Made by a program: the position numbers and the translations under genes. Below the pieces are notes generated by a model. It did no database searches. It was not told where the DNA came from and worked only from the letters and a program-made list of their open reading frames with translations. A DNA stretch of 64,000 nt from Marinilabiliaceae bacterium JC017 (lineage in GTDB: Bacteria > Bacteroidota > Bacteroidia > Bacteroidales > Marinilabiliaceae): contig RHGE01000013.1 in the NCBI GenBank assembly GCA_004296775.1, positions 173 through 64,172 of the forward strand, written 5' to 3'. Position 1 is the stretch's first letter; every line of letters begins with the position of its first letter. Positions 1-7,782 of the stretch are shown here, piece after piece.

Positions 1-376
1 ACGCCGGCCCGCTTATTTTACACCAAACCTATTTAAGAATGAACTTGGTGTAATGCCGATAGATAATTAAAGGCCAATTAAAAGCGAAGCGCATTAAGTG
101 GGCATTTTAATTACTAATCGGTATGACCGGCTCCCCCGCTTCCCAACATCATGGTCCGACTCGTCATTTGGCTTTTTGTGTTATAGTGTCGATATATTCA
201 AGGGCGACTTCGCGTTTGTTCCTGCTAGGATCGATTTGCAATCGGTACCTTGTTATATGATAGACATTAGACTGATTTACATTACACTCTTTTTTAGATC
301 ATTAATAATTTTGTCTATTGGATAAATTGATGCTGTTATTCAATTATTTATAAAGGTTAATTCTCCCGGTAATTAA
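1..376. repeat. Repeat island at left edge (module E interrupted by a hairpin-rich insert, plus module F)
   Basis: No credible gene. Bases 1-17 and about 124-190 match the module seen at about 41720-41855 and, inverted, at 45950-46056 (shared words such as GGCCCGCTTATTT and ATCATCATGG). Here the module is split by about 105 bp (18-123) that is absent from the other two copies. Bases 228-265 resemble a second short module near 49392-49425 (shared word GATTTGCAATC). A 75-aa open frame across this region is a by-product of the repeat. Confidence 0.6.
18..123. mobile_element. MITE-like insert made of two adjacent imperfect hairpins
   Basis: The insert begins with TTACACCAA (18-26), mirrored by TTGGTGTAA (45-53). 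A second imperfect palindrome follows, from TGCCGAT (54-60) to ATCGGTA (117-123). It interrupts a repeat that is continuous elsewhere in the window. It has no coding capacity, so if mobile it would move passively. Calling it mobile is inference from the interrupted copy. Confidence 0.4.
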
Positions 377-1093
377 TTAGTTTATCCATGAATCCAGGTT
401 TATCTCGATGACATAGTAGATGCCAACGATTAGAAAAACAGCTGCAATGATCCTTCGGAACCAGAGTTCAAAGGATTTAATCCGGTTGTAAAAATTACCA
501 ACACCAGAAACCGTGTAGGCCAGGAGCCAGGCGATAATGATTACCGGAATGCCGGTTGCAATGGCGAATATGACAGGAAGATAAAGACCGGAGGCGCTTT
601 CAATGGTCATTGGTATCAGCATGCCAAAAAACAAAACACCGCTGTAGGGGCAGAAAGCCAGTGCAAAGAGAATTCCCAGCAATAGGGCATCCCAATACGT
701 GTGACCCGACTTATTCTGGAATTTGTTACTGAGTGATGAAAAGCCAGGGATGTTGAATTTTAGAACCCCTAGCATTAACAAAGCAAACAGAATGAGTAAT
801 GGCCCCAGGAATTTTTCGCCGTATTGTTGAAAAACACCCGATATCTTGAACTGATCCGCTCCCAGGTACAGGATTGTTGCCAGACCGGTATAGGCAATAG
901 CTCTGCCCAGGGTATATATAAGACCGTTATAAAACACCCTGTTTCTATTATTTAGTTCTTTACTGATAAAGCCAATGGCCGTAATGTTGGTAGCTAACGG
1001 ACATGGGCTAATAGCAGTCATGAGTCCCAGCAATAGCGCGGATAGAAAAGGCAGGGAGCTTGTCGCGTATAAGTTGCTTAGAAATTCTTCCAT
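377..1093 (-). CDS. arsG: ArsG-type membrane permease (aromatic arsenical efflux, CcdA-like fold)
   Basis: Polytopic inner-membrane protein of about 238 aa with roughly six hydrophobic segments. It carries the paired Pro-Cys motifs typical of CcdA/ArsG-like permeases: SPCPLATN near the N-terminus and AFCPYSGV mid-protein. In the known ArsEFG system, ArsG exports trivalent aminoaromatic arsenicals after ArsE/ArsF reduce nitroaromatic ones. That role is inferred here from family resemblance and operon context. I chose the ATG at 1091-1093; a TTG at 1153 would add 20 residues, but those would be encoded inside a perfect hairpin and look non-coding. It is the last gene of the arsR-arsE-arsF-arsG order, separated from arsF by 260 bp that contain the hairpin. 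A generic CcdA/SafE-like transporter is the alternative. Confidence 0.78.
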   Translation of the reverse strand: MEEFLSNLYATSSLPFLSALLLGLMTAISPCPLATNITAIGFISKELNNRNRVFYNGLIYTLGRAIAYTGLATILYLGADQFKISGVFQQYGEKFLGPLLILFALLMLGVLKFNIPGFSSLSNKFQNKSGHTYWDALLLGILFALAFCPYSGVLFFGMLIPMTIESASGLYLPVIFAIATGIPVIIIAWLLAYTVSGVGNFYNRIKSFELWFRRIIAAVFLIVGIYYVIEINLDSWIN

Positions 1094-1118
1094 AACAATT
1101 TTAATAATCAGGGTGAAA

Positions 1119-1158
1119 GGGAATTGAAGATCAACAGGATTGTTGATCTTCAATTCCC
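1119..1158. promoter_or_regulatory. Perfect 18-bp inverted repeat with 4-nt loop upstream of arsG
   Basis: GGGAATTGAAGATCAACA (1119-1136) is mirrored exactly at 1141-1158 around the loop GGAT. It lies 26 bp upstream of the arsG ATG on the transcribed strand. No T-run follows on either strand, so it is not a canonical terminator. It could be an mRNA processing or stability element or a protein-binding site. Confidence 0.7.
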
Positions 1159-1353
1159 CGTTACATTAATCAGATTTTTATTAGCTGAAATACAGCTTGT
1201 GGCTGATATTAATAGTTCGTTAAGCTTTTGTAAGTAATAGAAAATTAGATTGATGTATATCAATTTAAGGTCTGTTATCTATAATCATAGCATTAATTGA
1301 TCTACAATGAGCTAAATGCATATCAGTCTAAAAGTCTATTATCTAACAATCTA

Positions 1354-1764
1354 TTAGAGCAACGAATCGATTTTTTCCTTGATTATTGCCTTCAGCTTTT
1401 CAGGATTACTGCGTGCATGCATAAAACCTTCATTGGTGATGTTAATAATCTTTTCACCTGAAACGATTAACAGGCTCTGTCCTGAAACTTTCAGTGACTT
1501 TCCTGCTTCCTTTCCTTTTTCTTCATCCAGGTTGAAATCGGCAAATTCCACTTTGTTACCATATAATTCGGTAACGAATTTTTGCGATTCTTTCTCTACT
1601 GCCTGGCAGGTTGCGCATCGCCGGGTGTAATGAAAGTAGTATACTTTCACCTGGTCATTGGTAACGGAAACATTGTTGGTGTTTTTTTTGTCCGTTTGAG
1701 AATTGCAGGCACAAATTGTACCTGTCAACAGGATTAATGATAAAAATAAATTTATCAGCTTCAT
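1354..1764 (-). CDS. arsF: ArsF-like thioredoxin-fold lipoprotein (nitroarenearsenical reductase subunit)
   Basis: 136-aa protein with a lipoprotein-type N-terminus (hydrophobic 5-17, Cys20 preceded by TICA) and a thioredoxin-like domain holding C50-A-T-C53 just after a beta strand (VYYFHYTRRC). Members of this family are annotated as the ArsF subunit that works with ArsE to reduce nitroaromatic arsenicals such as roxarsone. The anchor suggests a periplasmic-face or outer-membrane location. It starts 3 bp after the arsE-like stop codon, so the two are translationally linked. Assignment rests on family resemblance plus the four-gene neighbourhood; the substrate is not proven by sequence. Confidence 0.72.
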   Translation of the reverse strand: MKLINLFLSLILLTGTICACNSQTDKKNTNNVSVTNDQVKVYYFHYTRRCATCQAVEKESQKFVTELYGNKVEFADFNLDEEKGKEAGKSLKVSGQSLLIVSGEKIINITNEGFMHARSNPEKLKAIIKEKIDSLL

Positions 1765-1767
1765 GAT

Positions 1768-2007
1768 TTATTGATTTGAGGTTAGTAATTCCTTTATCTC
1801 AGAAACCTTAGGTAGCTTTCCTGTTGAAACAACTTTTCCGTCAACCACTAATCCCGGTGTTTGTAAAACGCCGAATTCCATTATTTTCAGGATGTCCTCT
1901 ACTTTTTCAATAGTCGCATCAATGCCTAGTTCTTCAATCGCTTGTCTGGTTGCTTTCTCTAAAGCTTTACATTTTGCGCAGCCTGAGCCTAGTACTTTTA
2001 TTTCCAT
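1768..2007 (-). CDS. arsE: ArsE-like small thioredoxin-fold protein (TM0996/MTH895 family)
   Basis: 79-aa soluble redox protein starting MEIKVLGSGCAKC, with the active-site pair C10-A-K-C13 and the cis-proline strand TPGLVVDGK, as in glutaredoxin-like two-cysteine proteins. In ArsEFG operons this small protein is the partner of ArsF. It sits directly downstream of an ArsR-type operator and a -7-like box (2031-2057), so it can be transcribed from its own regulated promoter as well as by read-through from arsR. The redox family is certain; the arsE name depends on the neighbours. Confidence 0.75.
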   Translation of the reverse strand: MEIKVLGSGCAKCKALEKATRQAIEELGIDATIEKVEDILKIMEFGVLQTPGLVVDGKVVSTGKLPKVSEIKELLTSNQ

Positions 2008-2030
2008 AATATTGAGTTTTTAGTTCGTCA

Positions 2031-2057
2031 TTCGCAAAAATGCGAACAATAAAGATA
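2031..2057 (-). promoter_or_regulatory. Internal arsE promoter box and ArsR operator O2
   Basis: TTCGCAAAAATGCGAAC (2031-2047) is a palindrome almost identical to the one before arsR. It abuts TATCTTTA (minus strand, 2050-2057), a near-consensus Bacteroidota -7 element (TAnnTTTG). Same layout as O1: the operator lies immediately downstream of the -7 box. I see no clear -33 TTG at the usual spacing. Confidence 0.7.
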
Positions 2058-2064
2058 AAAAATT

Positions 2065-2364
2065 TTAAACCTTTAAAAATTGCTTAAACAATAGTTGTGC
2101 TTCCTTCCAGTTTTCTTTGTTAATGCAGTATTTAATTTTTGGTGCTTCAATTTCACCCTGAATCAAACCGGCATCTTTAAGTTCTTTCAAGTGCTGCGAC
2201 AGTGTTGATTTTGCAATGGGTAAGGATTCGCTTAAATCACCGCTGTAACAACATGCTTGTTCCGATAGCAACTGTAATACATATACTCTGATGGGATGTC
2301 CCATCGCTTTTGCATAGCGTGCCATTCGTTTTTGTTTATCCGACAGTATCGTATATGAACTCAT
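2065..2364 (-). CDS. arsR: ArsR-family winged-helix repressor
   Basis: 99-aa winged helix-turn-helix protein. The recognition region reads LPIAKSTLSQHLKELKDAGLI, followed by a beta wing. Vicinal cysteines C38-C39 (EQACCYSGDL) fall just before the recognition helix and are plausible As(III) ligands, though they differ from the classical CVC box. The gene is first in the ars operon and is preceded at 2370-2386 by a palindromic operator overlapping its promoter, consistent with autorepression relieved by metalloid binding. The effector is inferred from the neighbours. Confidence 0.88.
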   Translation of the reverse strand: MSSYTILSDKQKRMARYAKAMGHPIRVYVLQLLSEQACCYSGDLSESLPIAKSTLSQHLKELKDAGLIQGEIEAPKIKYCINKENWKEAQLLFKQFLKV

Positions 2365-2369
2365 AGTCG

Positions 2370-2414
2370 TTCGTAATTATGCGAACAAAGATATTGGTTT
2401 GATTTCAATAACAA
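2370..2414 (-). promoter_or_regulatory. arsR promoter with ArsR operator O1
   Basis: On the minus strand: TTG (-33; plus 2412-2414), 18 nt, then TATCTTTG (-7; plus 2386-2393), matching the Bacteroidota sigma-ABfrM consensus. It is followed at once by the palindrome TTCGTAATTATGCGAAC (plus 2370-2386). The same palindrome pattern recurs before arsE. A repressor bound here would cover the transcription start. Confidence 0.82.
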
Positions 2415-2668
2415 GCATAATTCCATGATTTTTCATTATACGCCGGGTCAAGTTCTTCTAATTCAGATAAAAGGAAAGGTTATGAAGGAGATGTGCTGGT
2501 TTGTTAAGTGTTCTGTTGGCGGTTTTGTTTATGGATAAAAGATGATCAGTATTAATTGAGAAACAGAAGTGGAGAGGGGGAATCAGGGTGATTTGTTTGG
2601 CTAGGTTGAGTTGAGTGGGAGAAGAGTTATTGTTTGGGTAGCTTTCTCTGGGATCAGATTAGTGTTAT

Positions 2669-2783
2669 TAGTGTCTTACGAGTGATATTGGTGTATTTAT
2701 TGGCAAAATATTTTGACGAGCAGTAAATCATCTTGATACTTTGTACTTGATACTTTTTACTTTTCTGGCTTGTCCAGGTTAGG
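2669..2783 (-). repeat. Dispersed repeat A, copy 1
   Basis: Near-identical, in reverse orientation, to 41437-41537 and 46152-46266. It contains the word CTGGCTTGTCCAGGTTAGG at one end, nested GTATCAAG repeats in the middle and TAGTGTCTTAC at the other end. No coding potential. Confidence 0.85.
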
Positions 2784-3289
2784 CATGAATTATTCCAATT
2801 ATAAACTGGAACAAATTGCAGAAGTTTTATTTCAAGATTAATGTTTTTTGGACTCTTTTTTTTGTAGCTGTAATATAGCTTTCATGTCAATGTTTATGCA
2901 TAAATCCAGGTTTAACCGTAGGTTTTTTGTCAGGGTTAAAAAAGTTGTAAGTCATATGACTATTTTCATGGAGTGTTTAGGTAAATTGAATTATATTTGA
3001 ACAAAACAAAGCGACGGTCGATTCGTCTAAAGGTGAGACCTGGAAAAATAAAGGAGGAATTGTATTGGTGGTATTTATTTGTTGGCTAAATTAAGTCAAA
3101 ATAAATAAGCCTGTTATGGATGAAATAAGAACTGCGGTAGAATGAGCGCGCAAGAAAAAAGGTTAATGAGATGCAAATAGTGTTCGGAAATGAACAGTGA
3201 CTGCCACGTTTTCGAACATATTTTGTCAATATTCAAAAATGATCAGCGAGTGAATAAGTTGGGAACAAAGCAAATATTTAATTCGGTAT

Positions 3290-3297
3290 TATCTTTG
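3290..3297 (+). promoter_or_regulatory. -7 box of the spermidine-synthase-like gene
   Basis: TATCTTTG is a perfect match to TAnnTTTG and lies 13 bp before the first ATG (3311). A -33 TTG at the usual distance is absent. The short implied leader makes the second in-frame ATG (3332) an equally possible start. Confidence 0.5.
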
Positions 3298-3310
3298 ATA
3301 AAACAGAGAG

Positions 3311-5578
3311 ATGAAATCTAAATCCAAGGTTATGAAATTAGAAAACAAAAGTATTGTTGTTTTTCTGTTGTCTCTGTCCCTTATTTCAATGGAGATTATT
3401 TGGACAAGGATCTTTTCAGCTGAATATTTCTACACCTTTGCATTCTTAATTCTGTCAATAAGTATTCTTGGGTTAGGACTGGGAGCATTGACATTAAGAA
3501 TGAGCCGGCGGTTGAGTTGCCTTGAGAATTTCTCCTGGTTATTATCCCTTACAGCCTTTTTTATGATTATAGGTCCCCCGGTGGTGTTACATATGCAGCT
3601 TGATTTTACCCATTTATTTTCATCTGGCTGGATGGTTGTCAAACTAGTGTCTACCATTTTAATTTTGGGTTCTTCTTTTTTTACCGGAGGTATTGTTTTA
3701 GCGGGGATATTCCGGCAGAAACATGAAAATATGCATCGGCTGTATATGGCTGATCTCGTTGGCGCAGCACTCGGTGTGGCTGTGTCAGTATTATTAATGA
3801 ATAGCATTGGAACTAATAATGCGGCCTTTTTTATAGGTGTCCCTATTTTAATGTCAGCCGCTTTTTCTTTAAAATCCTGGCACCGTTTAGCGCCACTCGG
3901 ATTACTTGTCGTTAGTTTTAGTGCGATGCCTTTTTCCGCAACATTATTAAGCCGTCCCATAGAGGATCGGGCCGAGGTGATATATTCGCATTGGGACGCC
4001 ATGTCAAAACTTAAGGTATATAAGTTTAGTGATGACTATTGGGGATTGAATATTGATAATGCCGCGAATAGTCCGGTGTATAAATTTGATGGTAATTGGG
4101 ATCGTCCTGATTCTTTAAAATTTCAGTTTACCTTACCGGTTGATAAGTTAATTGGTCGTTTTAAGAATTGTTCCTTTTTGTCCTTAGGTGCCGGTGGTGG
4201 TGGCGATGTGCTTCAGGCTTTGCAGGAAGGCGCCGCCGAGATTCATGCTGTAGAAGTTAATCCCCATATCAATCGTATGATGAAAAAGGGATTTCTCAAG
4301 GAGTTTAGTGGTGATATTTACAATGATCCGAGAGTAAAGGTGGTTTCTGAAGATGCCCGTTCCTATGTGCGTAAATTTCGCAATCATTTTGATATAATAT
4401 ATTCTTTAAGCTCAAATACCTTTGCCGCTTTGGCTTCGGGTTCTTTTGCTTTGGCAGAAAATTATTTGTTTACAACAGAAGCATTTAGTGATTATTATAA
4501 AGCGCTGTCACCCGATGGTTTTTTAATGATGGAGCATCAGTTTTATGTACCACGGATGGTTTCAGAAGTGATTGAAGGCTTAAAAAAGGAAGGCATTCAG
4601 GAGCCTGAGAAGCATCTTGCAGTGTATCATTTACCCACCATGCGCCGTCATGTTATTATAATGGGCAAAAAACCATTGGATGAACAAGTAATTTATGAAG
4701 GCATTCATCCGGTTACTGCTGAGAATTATTCGTTCTTTAGACTGATGTATCCGGCTGCTGATTCGATAAAGGATAATCTGATTAATCAGGTAATATTGCA
4801 TGGCTGGGAAAGCCAACAGGCGAATACGATGACCGATTTGTCGCCAAGTGATGATGATCGTCCGTTTACGGCTCAGCTTGGTATGATGAAGAACTTTTCT
4901 TTGGATAATATTAATGGCAAGTTATTACCATACGAGTTTCAAGGTTTTCCTTTGGCAATTGTAATTGTCTTAGTTGTTCTGGTTATTATTGTTGTCCTGA
5001 TTCTTCCCCTTAATCTGTTACCCTATGCATTAAAAGGTAATAAGCTGAATTTTAATGGGTGGATGTATTTTTTCATGATTGGTATCGGGTTTATGGCTTT
5101 AGAAATAATACTCATTCAGAAATATACCTGGTTCATTGGATCATCCTCCTATACATTTATGACGATATTGTTTTCATTGCTGGCCAGTTCGGGAATGGGA
5201 AGTCTCTATAGCGGTAAGTTTAAAAATTATACACCCTTTGTATTTATTGCGCTCTGGATTTTGGCTGATATATTTATAGTACCACATATTCTTAAATTAT
5301 TAACGCCTTATAGTACGTCTGTCAGGATAATAGTAACCGTCTTATTTATTGCACCACTGGGATTCTTTATGGGAATGCCATTTGTAAAAGGAAGTAGGAA
5401 AGTTGGTGAGTTGATCGATTGGGGATTTGCTATTAACGGGGCGGCATCGGTTATCGGTTCCACCTTGGTTTTATTACCTGTTTTTAATTATGGATTTTCA
5501 GCAGGATTAACCATGTCTTTGGGGGCGTATGCCTTTGCATTATATTTTCTTCAGCGGCCAATGGTCGCATTAAAGTAG
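3311..5578 (+). CDS. Polytopic membrane protein with central spermidine-synthase-like domain
   Basis: 755-aa fusion: about six N-terminal membrane segments, a soluble methyltransferase-like domain (about 215-530), then about six more membrane segments. The nucleotide-binding loop LGAGGGGDVLQAL and acidic strand end HAVEVNP match the spermidine-synthase Rossmann fold, followed by SEDARSYV. However, the aminopropyltransferase motif normally read as D-S-x-D-P is S365-L-S-S-N369, so both acidic residues are lost. True spermidine synthesis is therefore unlikely. Similar proteins are often annotated as fused MFS/spermidine synthase, with unknown function. It stands alone between its own -7 box and a strong terminator. 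Start uncertain between 3311 and 3332. Confidence 0.75.
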   Translation: MKSKSKVMKLENKSIVVFLLSLSLISMEIIWTRIFSAEYFYTFAFLILSISILGLGLGALTLRMSRRLSCLENFSWLLSLTAFFMIIGPPVVLHMQLDFTHLFSSGWMVVKLVSTILILGSSFFTGGIVLAGIFRQKHENMHRLYMADLVGAALGVAVSVLLMNSIGTNNAAFFIGVPILMSAAFSLKSWHRLAPLGLLVVSFSAMPFSATLLSRPIEDRAEVIYSHWDAMSKLKVYKFSDDYWGLNIDNAANSPVYKFDGNWDRPDSLKFQFTLPVDKLIGRFKNCSFLSLGAGGGGDVLQALQEGAAEIHAVEVNPHINRMMKKGFLKEFSGDIYNDPRVKVVSEDARSYVRKFRNHFDIIYSLSSNTFAALASGSFALAENYLFTTEAFSDYYKALSPDGFLMMEHQFYVPRMVSEVIEGLKKEGIQEPEKHLAVYHLPTMRRHVIIMGKKPLDEQVIYEGIHPVTAENYSFFRLMYPAADSIKDNLINQVILHGWESQQANTMTDLSPSDDDRPFTAQLGMMKNFSLDNINGKLLPYEFQGFPLAIVIVLVVLVIIVVLILPLNLLPYALKGNKLNFNGWMYFFMIGIGFMALEIILIQKYTWFIGSSSYTFMTILFSLLASSGMGSLYSGKFKNYTPFVFIALWILADIFIVPHILKLLTPYSTSVRIIVTVLFIAPLGFFMGMPFVKGSRKVGELIDWGFAINGAASVIGSTLVLLPVFNYGFSAGLTMSLGAYAFALYFLQRPMVALK

Positions 5579-5600
5579 CATTCATGTTCTATTAAATAAG

Positions 5601-5655
5601 ATGTTCCTCATGAAGTTTAGAAATGTCTAAATAAGTGAGGAACATTCTTTTTTTA
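5601..5655 (+). terminator. Terminator after the spermidine-synthase-like gene
   Basis: ATGTTCCTCA (5601-5610) pairs with TGAGGAACAT (5636-5645), with an inner TTTAGA/TCTAAA stem, followed by seven T. Confidence 0.8.
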
Positions 5656-5686
5656 TTCCTATTGATGATTGTTTCGGATGAGATAT

Positions 5687-5725
5687 AAAAAAAGGGGTGA
5701 TTTTTTATCACCCCTTCTATTTTTA
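5687..5725 (-). terminator. Terminator of the carboxylase/biotin-carrier operon
   Basis: AAGGGGTGAT (5692-5701) pairs with ATCACCCCTT (5707-5716). The A-run at 5687-5693 gives a T-tract on the minus strand, so it ends leftward transcription from 7615-5736. It may also act weakly on the plus strand. Confidence 0.82.
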
Positions 5726-5735
5726 CAAATTGAAA

Positions 5736-6059
5736 TTATTCTATTTCAATCATTAGATGGTTCTTTGGGATCCTATCTCCAGCCTTAACATGAATGGCTT
5801 TTATTTTTCCATCAAAAGGCATGGTGATTTGATTCATCATTTTCATGGCCTGTAATACGAGTATTGAGTCACCTTCTTTCAAAGAATCGCCTTCCTTTGC
5901 TATCGTTTCAACGATAGTGCCAGGAATGTGAGAAGCAATATGCTTTGGATTAGGGACCTCGTATTTTTTTCTATTTTCGAATTTCTTGGTCAACTTTGTT
6001 TTATACTTCATGCTAAGTATGGCAAAATCAACCAATTCTTCTGTTTTATTCTCTTTCAT
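5736..6059 (-). CDS. Biotin carboxyl carrier protein of an acyl-CoA carboxylase
   Basis: 107 aa. The C-terminal half is a biotinyl/lipoyl attachment domain with the biotin-accepting motif A-M-K73-M flanked by the usual PGTIVETIAKEGD and DGKIKAIHVKAGD hairpins. It starts 11 bp after the carboxylase beta stop, so the two form an operon. The carrier shuttles a carboxyl group between a biotin carboxylase, not in this window, and the beta (carboxyltransferase) subunit. The N-terminal about 40 residues are a linker. Propionyl-CoA carboxylase and methylmalonyl-CoA decarboxylase carriers cannot be told apart here. Confidence 0.9.
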   Translation of the reverse strand: MKENKTEELVDFAILSMKYKTKLTKKFENRKKYEVPNPKHIASHIPGTIVETIAKEGDSLKEGDSILVLQAMKMMNQITMPFDGKIKAIHVKAGDRIPKNHLMIEIE

Positions 6060-6070
6060 ATTCCCTACGA

Positions 6071-7615
6071 TTAAAATGGTGGTATTCCATGCTTTTTATC
6101 GGGTCTGGAATCGTCTTTGTGAGCAGAAACCTCGATTGCATGTAAAAGAACCTGACGTGTTTCCGATGGTTCAATAACCGAGTCAATATAACCTTTTGCG
6201 GCTGCAACATATGGGTTGGCAAACTTATCCTTGTACTCTTGTACTTTAAGTTTACGCATTTCATCAGGGTTTTCAGCTGAATCAATCTCTTTCTTAAAGA
6301 TGATATTAGCAGCTCCTTCAGGTCCCATTACTGCAATCTCAGCCATTGGCCATGCAAACATGAAGTCAGCACCTAAGTGACGTGAGTTCATGGCAATATA
6401 ACCACCACCATAGGCTTTGCGAAGAATCACTGTGATTTTAGGTACTGTCGCTTCGGAGTATGCATAAAGTACTTTTGCTCCGTGACGAATTACTCCGGCA
6501 TGTTCCTGGTCAGCACCAGGAAGGTATCCAGGCATGTCTTCCAAGGTAATAATTGGAACACTAAATGCATCGCAGAAACGAATGAATCGTGCCGCTTTAT
6601 CAGAGCTGTCGCAATCAAGTACACCAGCTAGTACAAGAGGTTGGTTGGCTACAAAACCAACTGTTTCACCATTCAAACGACCGAAACCGATTACCATGTT
6701 TGGAGCCCATAATTCTTGAATTTCAAAGAAATCAGAATCATCAACGATAGCTCCAATGACATCTCTTACATCATAAGGTTCTCTTGGATCAGAAGGGATC
6801 AGATCTTCAATTTTTCCTTTGTATTTTGGTGGTTTCGGTGGAAATGACTTGGCCTTCTTAGAATTATTCCAAGGAATGAATGTGATCAATTTCTTTATTT
6901 GATCAAAACATTCTTGTTCACTTTCAGCAAAGAAGTGCGCATTTCCTGTTGTTTCAGCATGTACTCGTGCTCCTCCAAGTTCTTCCATTGTGATTTCTTC
7001 TCCAAGAACTGTTTTTATAACACCAGGGCCGGTGATAAACATTTTGGAGATGTTGTCTACAACAAAAACAAAGTCAGTAAGAGCAGGAGAATATACAGCA
7101 CCACCGGCACATGGACCTAGAATTACGGATAACTGAGGAATAACTCCGGAAGCTAACGTATTTCTGTAAAAGATTTCACCATATCCGGCTAACGAATTCA
7201 CACCTTCCTGAATACGTGCCCCACCTGAATCGTTTATACCGATTAGAGGTACACGCATTTTTAAGGCATGATCCATAATTTTTGTGATCTTGCGAGCATG
7301 CATTAATCCTAATGACCCTCCGGCAACGGTAAAGTCCTGTGCAAAGATGCATATTGGGGCTCCGTAAATAGTTCCGGTTCCAATGATAACACCATCGCCA
7401 TGTAACTGCTTTTTGTCCATCCCGAAATCACGGGCTTCATGCTCGACAAAAAGGTCGTATTCTGTAAAAGAATCTTGGTCGCAAAGTGCAAGTATCCGTT
7501 CACGGGCAGTCATTTTACCCATGGCCACCTGCTTTTCAATGGCTTTCTCACCACCACCCTGTTGCACTTTTTCCTTTCTTTTACGAAGGTCAAGGATGTG
7601 TTTTTTCAATGACAT
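6071..7615 (-). CDS. Acyl-CoA (propionyl/methylmalonyl-CoA) carboxyltransferase beta subunit
   Basis: 514 aa, the usual length for PccB/MmdA. It has both crotonase-type halves of the carboxyltransferase fold: the N-terminal part with DSGGARIQEGVNSLAGYGEIF and the C-terminal part with MPGYLPGADQEHAGVIRHGAKVL and RKAYGGGYIAM, the two oxyanion-hole regions. It transfers CO2 between biotin on the neighbouring carrier and propionyl-CoA. In Bacteroidota this links succinate and propionate metabolism. No biotin carboxylase or OadB-type membrane subunit lies nearby, so carboxylase versus sodium-pumping decarboxylase stays open. Confidence 0.93.
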   Translation of the reverse strand: MSLKKHILDLRKRKEKVQQGGGEKAIEKQVAMGKMTARERILALCDQDSFTEYDLFVEHEARDFGMDKKQLHGDGVIIGTGTIYGAPICIFAQDFTVAGGSLGLMHARKITKIMDHALKMRVPLIGINDSGGARIQEGVNSLAGYGEIFYRNTLASGVIPQLSVILGPCAGGAVYSPALTDFVFVVDNISKMFITGPGVIKTVLGEEITMEELGGARVHAETTGNAHFFAESEQECFDQIKKLITFIPWNNSKKAKSFPPKPPKYKGKIEDLIPSDPREPYDVRDVIGAIVDDSDFFEIQELWAPNMVIGFGRLNGETVGFVANQPLVLAGVLDCDSSDKAARFIRFCDAFSVPIITLEDMPGYLPGADQEHAGVIRHGAKVLYAYSEATVPKITVILRKAYGGGYIAMNSRHLGADFMFAWPMAEIAVMGPEGAANIIFKKEIDSAENPDEMRKLKVQEYKDKFANPYVAAAKGYIDSVIEPSETRQVLLHAIEVSAHKDDSRPDKKHGIPPF

Positions 7616-7782
7616 AATCCAAAAATTTGATTTAACCTTTTATTAGTCAGTAATTAAGAATGCATAGAGACTAATATTTCAGGGTACATAATTACGAATT
7701 TATTTTTTTTAACAAAAATGTTAAGAGAAGTTTGACCAAATTTTAAATTCATTCGATGACCTGAAAAGTTAGTAGGGGCTTG

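Larger units (their letters stand above)
2387..3310. other. Long intergenic region with one dispersed-repeat copy
   Basis: About 900 bp between arsR (leftward) and the rightward spermidine-synthase-like gene. It holds the arsR promoter, one copy of dispersed repeat A (2669-2783) and a -7 box before the next gene. I see no open frame or RNA gene I can defend in the remainder. Confidence 0.5.

Noticed and set aside
6046-6285. 79-aa frame overlapping the carboxylase beta 3' end
   Set aside because: Out-of-frame shadow; the 514-aa frame is intact to its normal C-terminus, so no frameshift.
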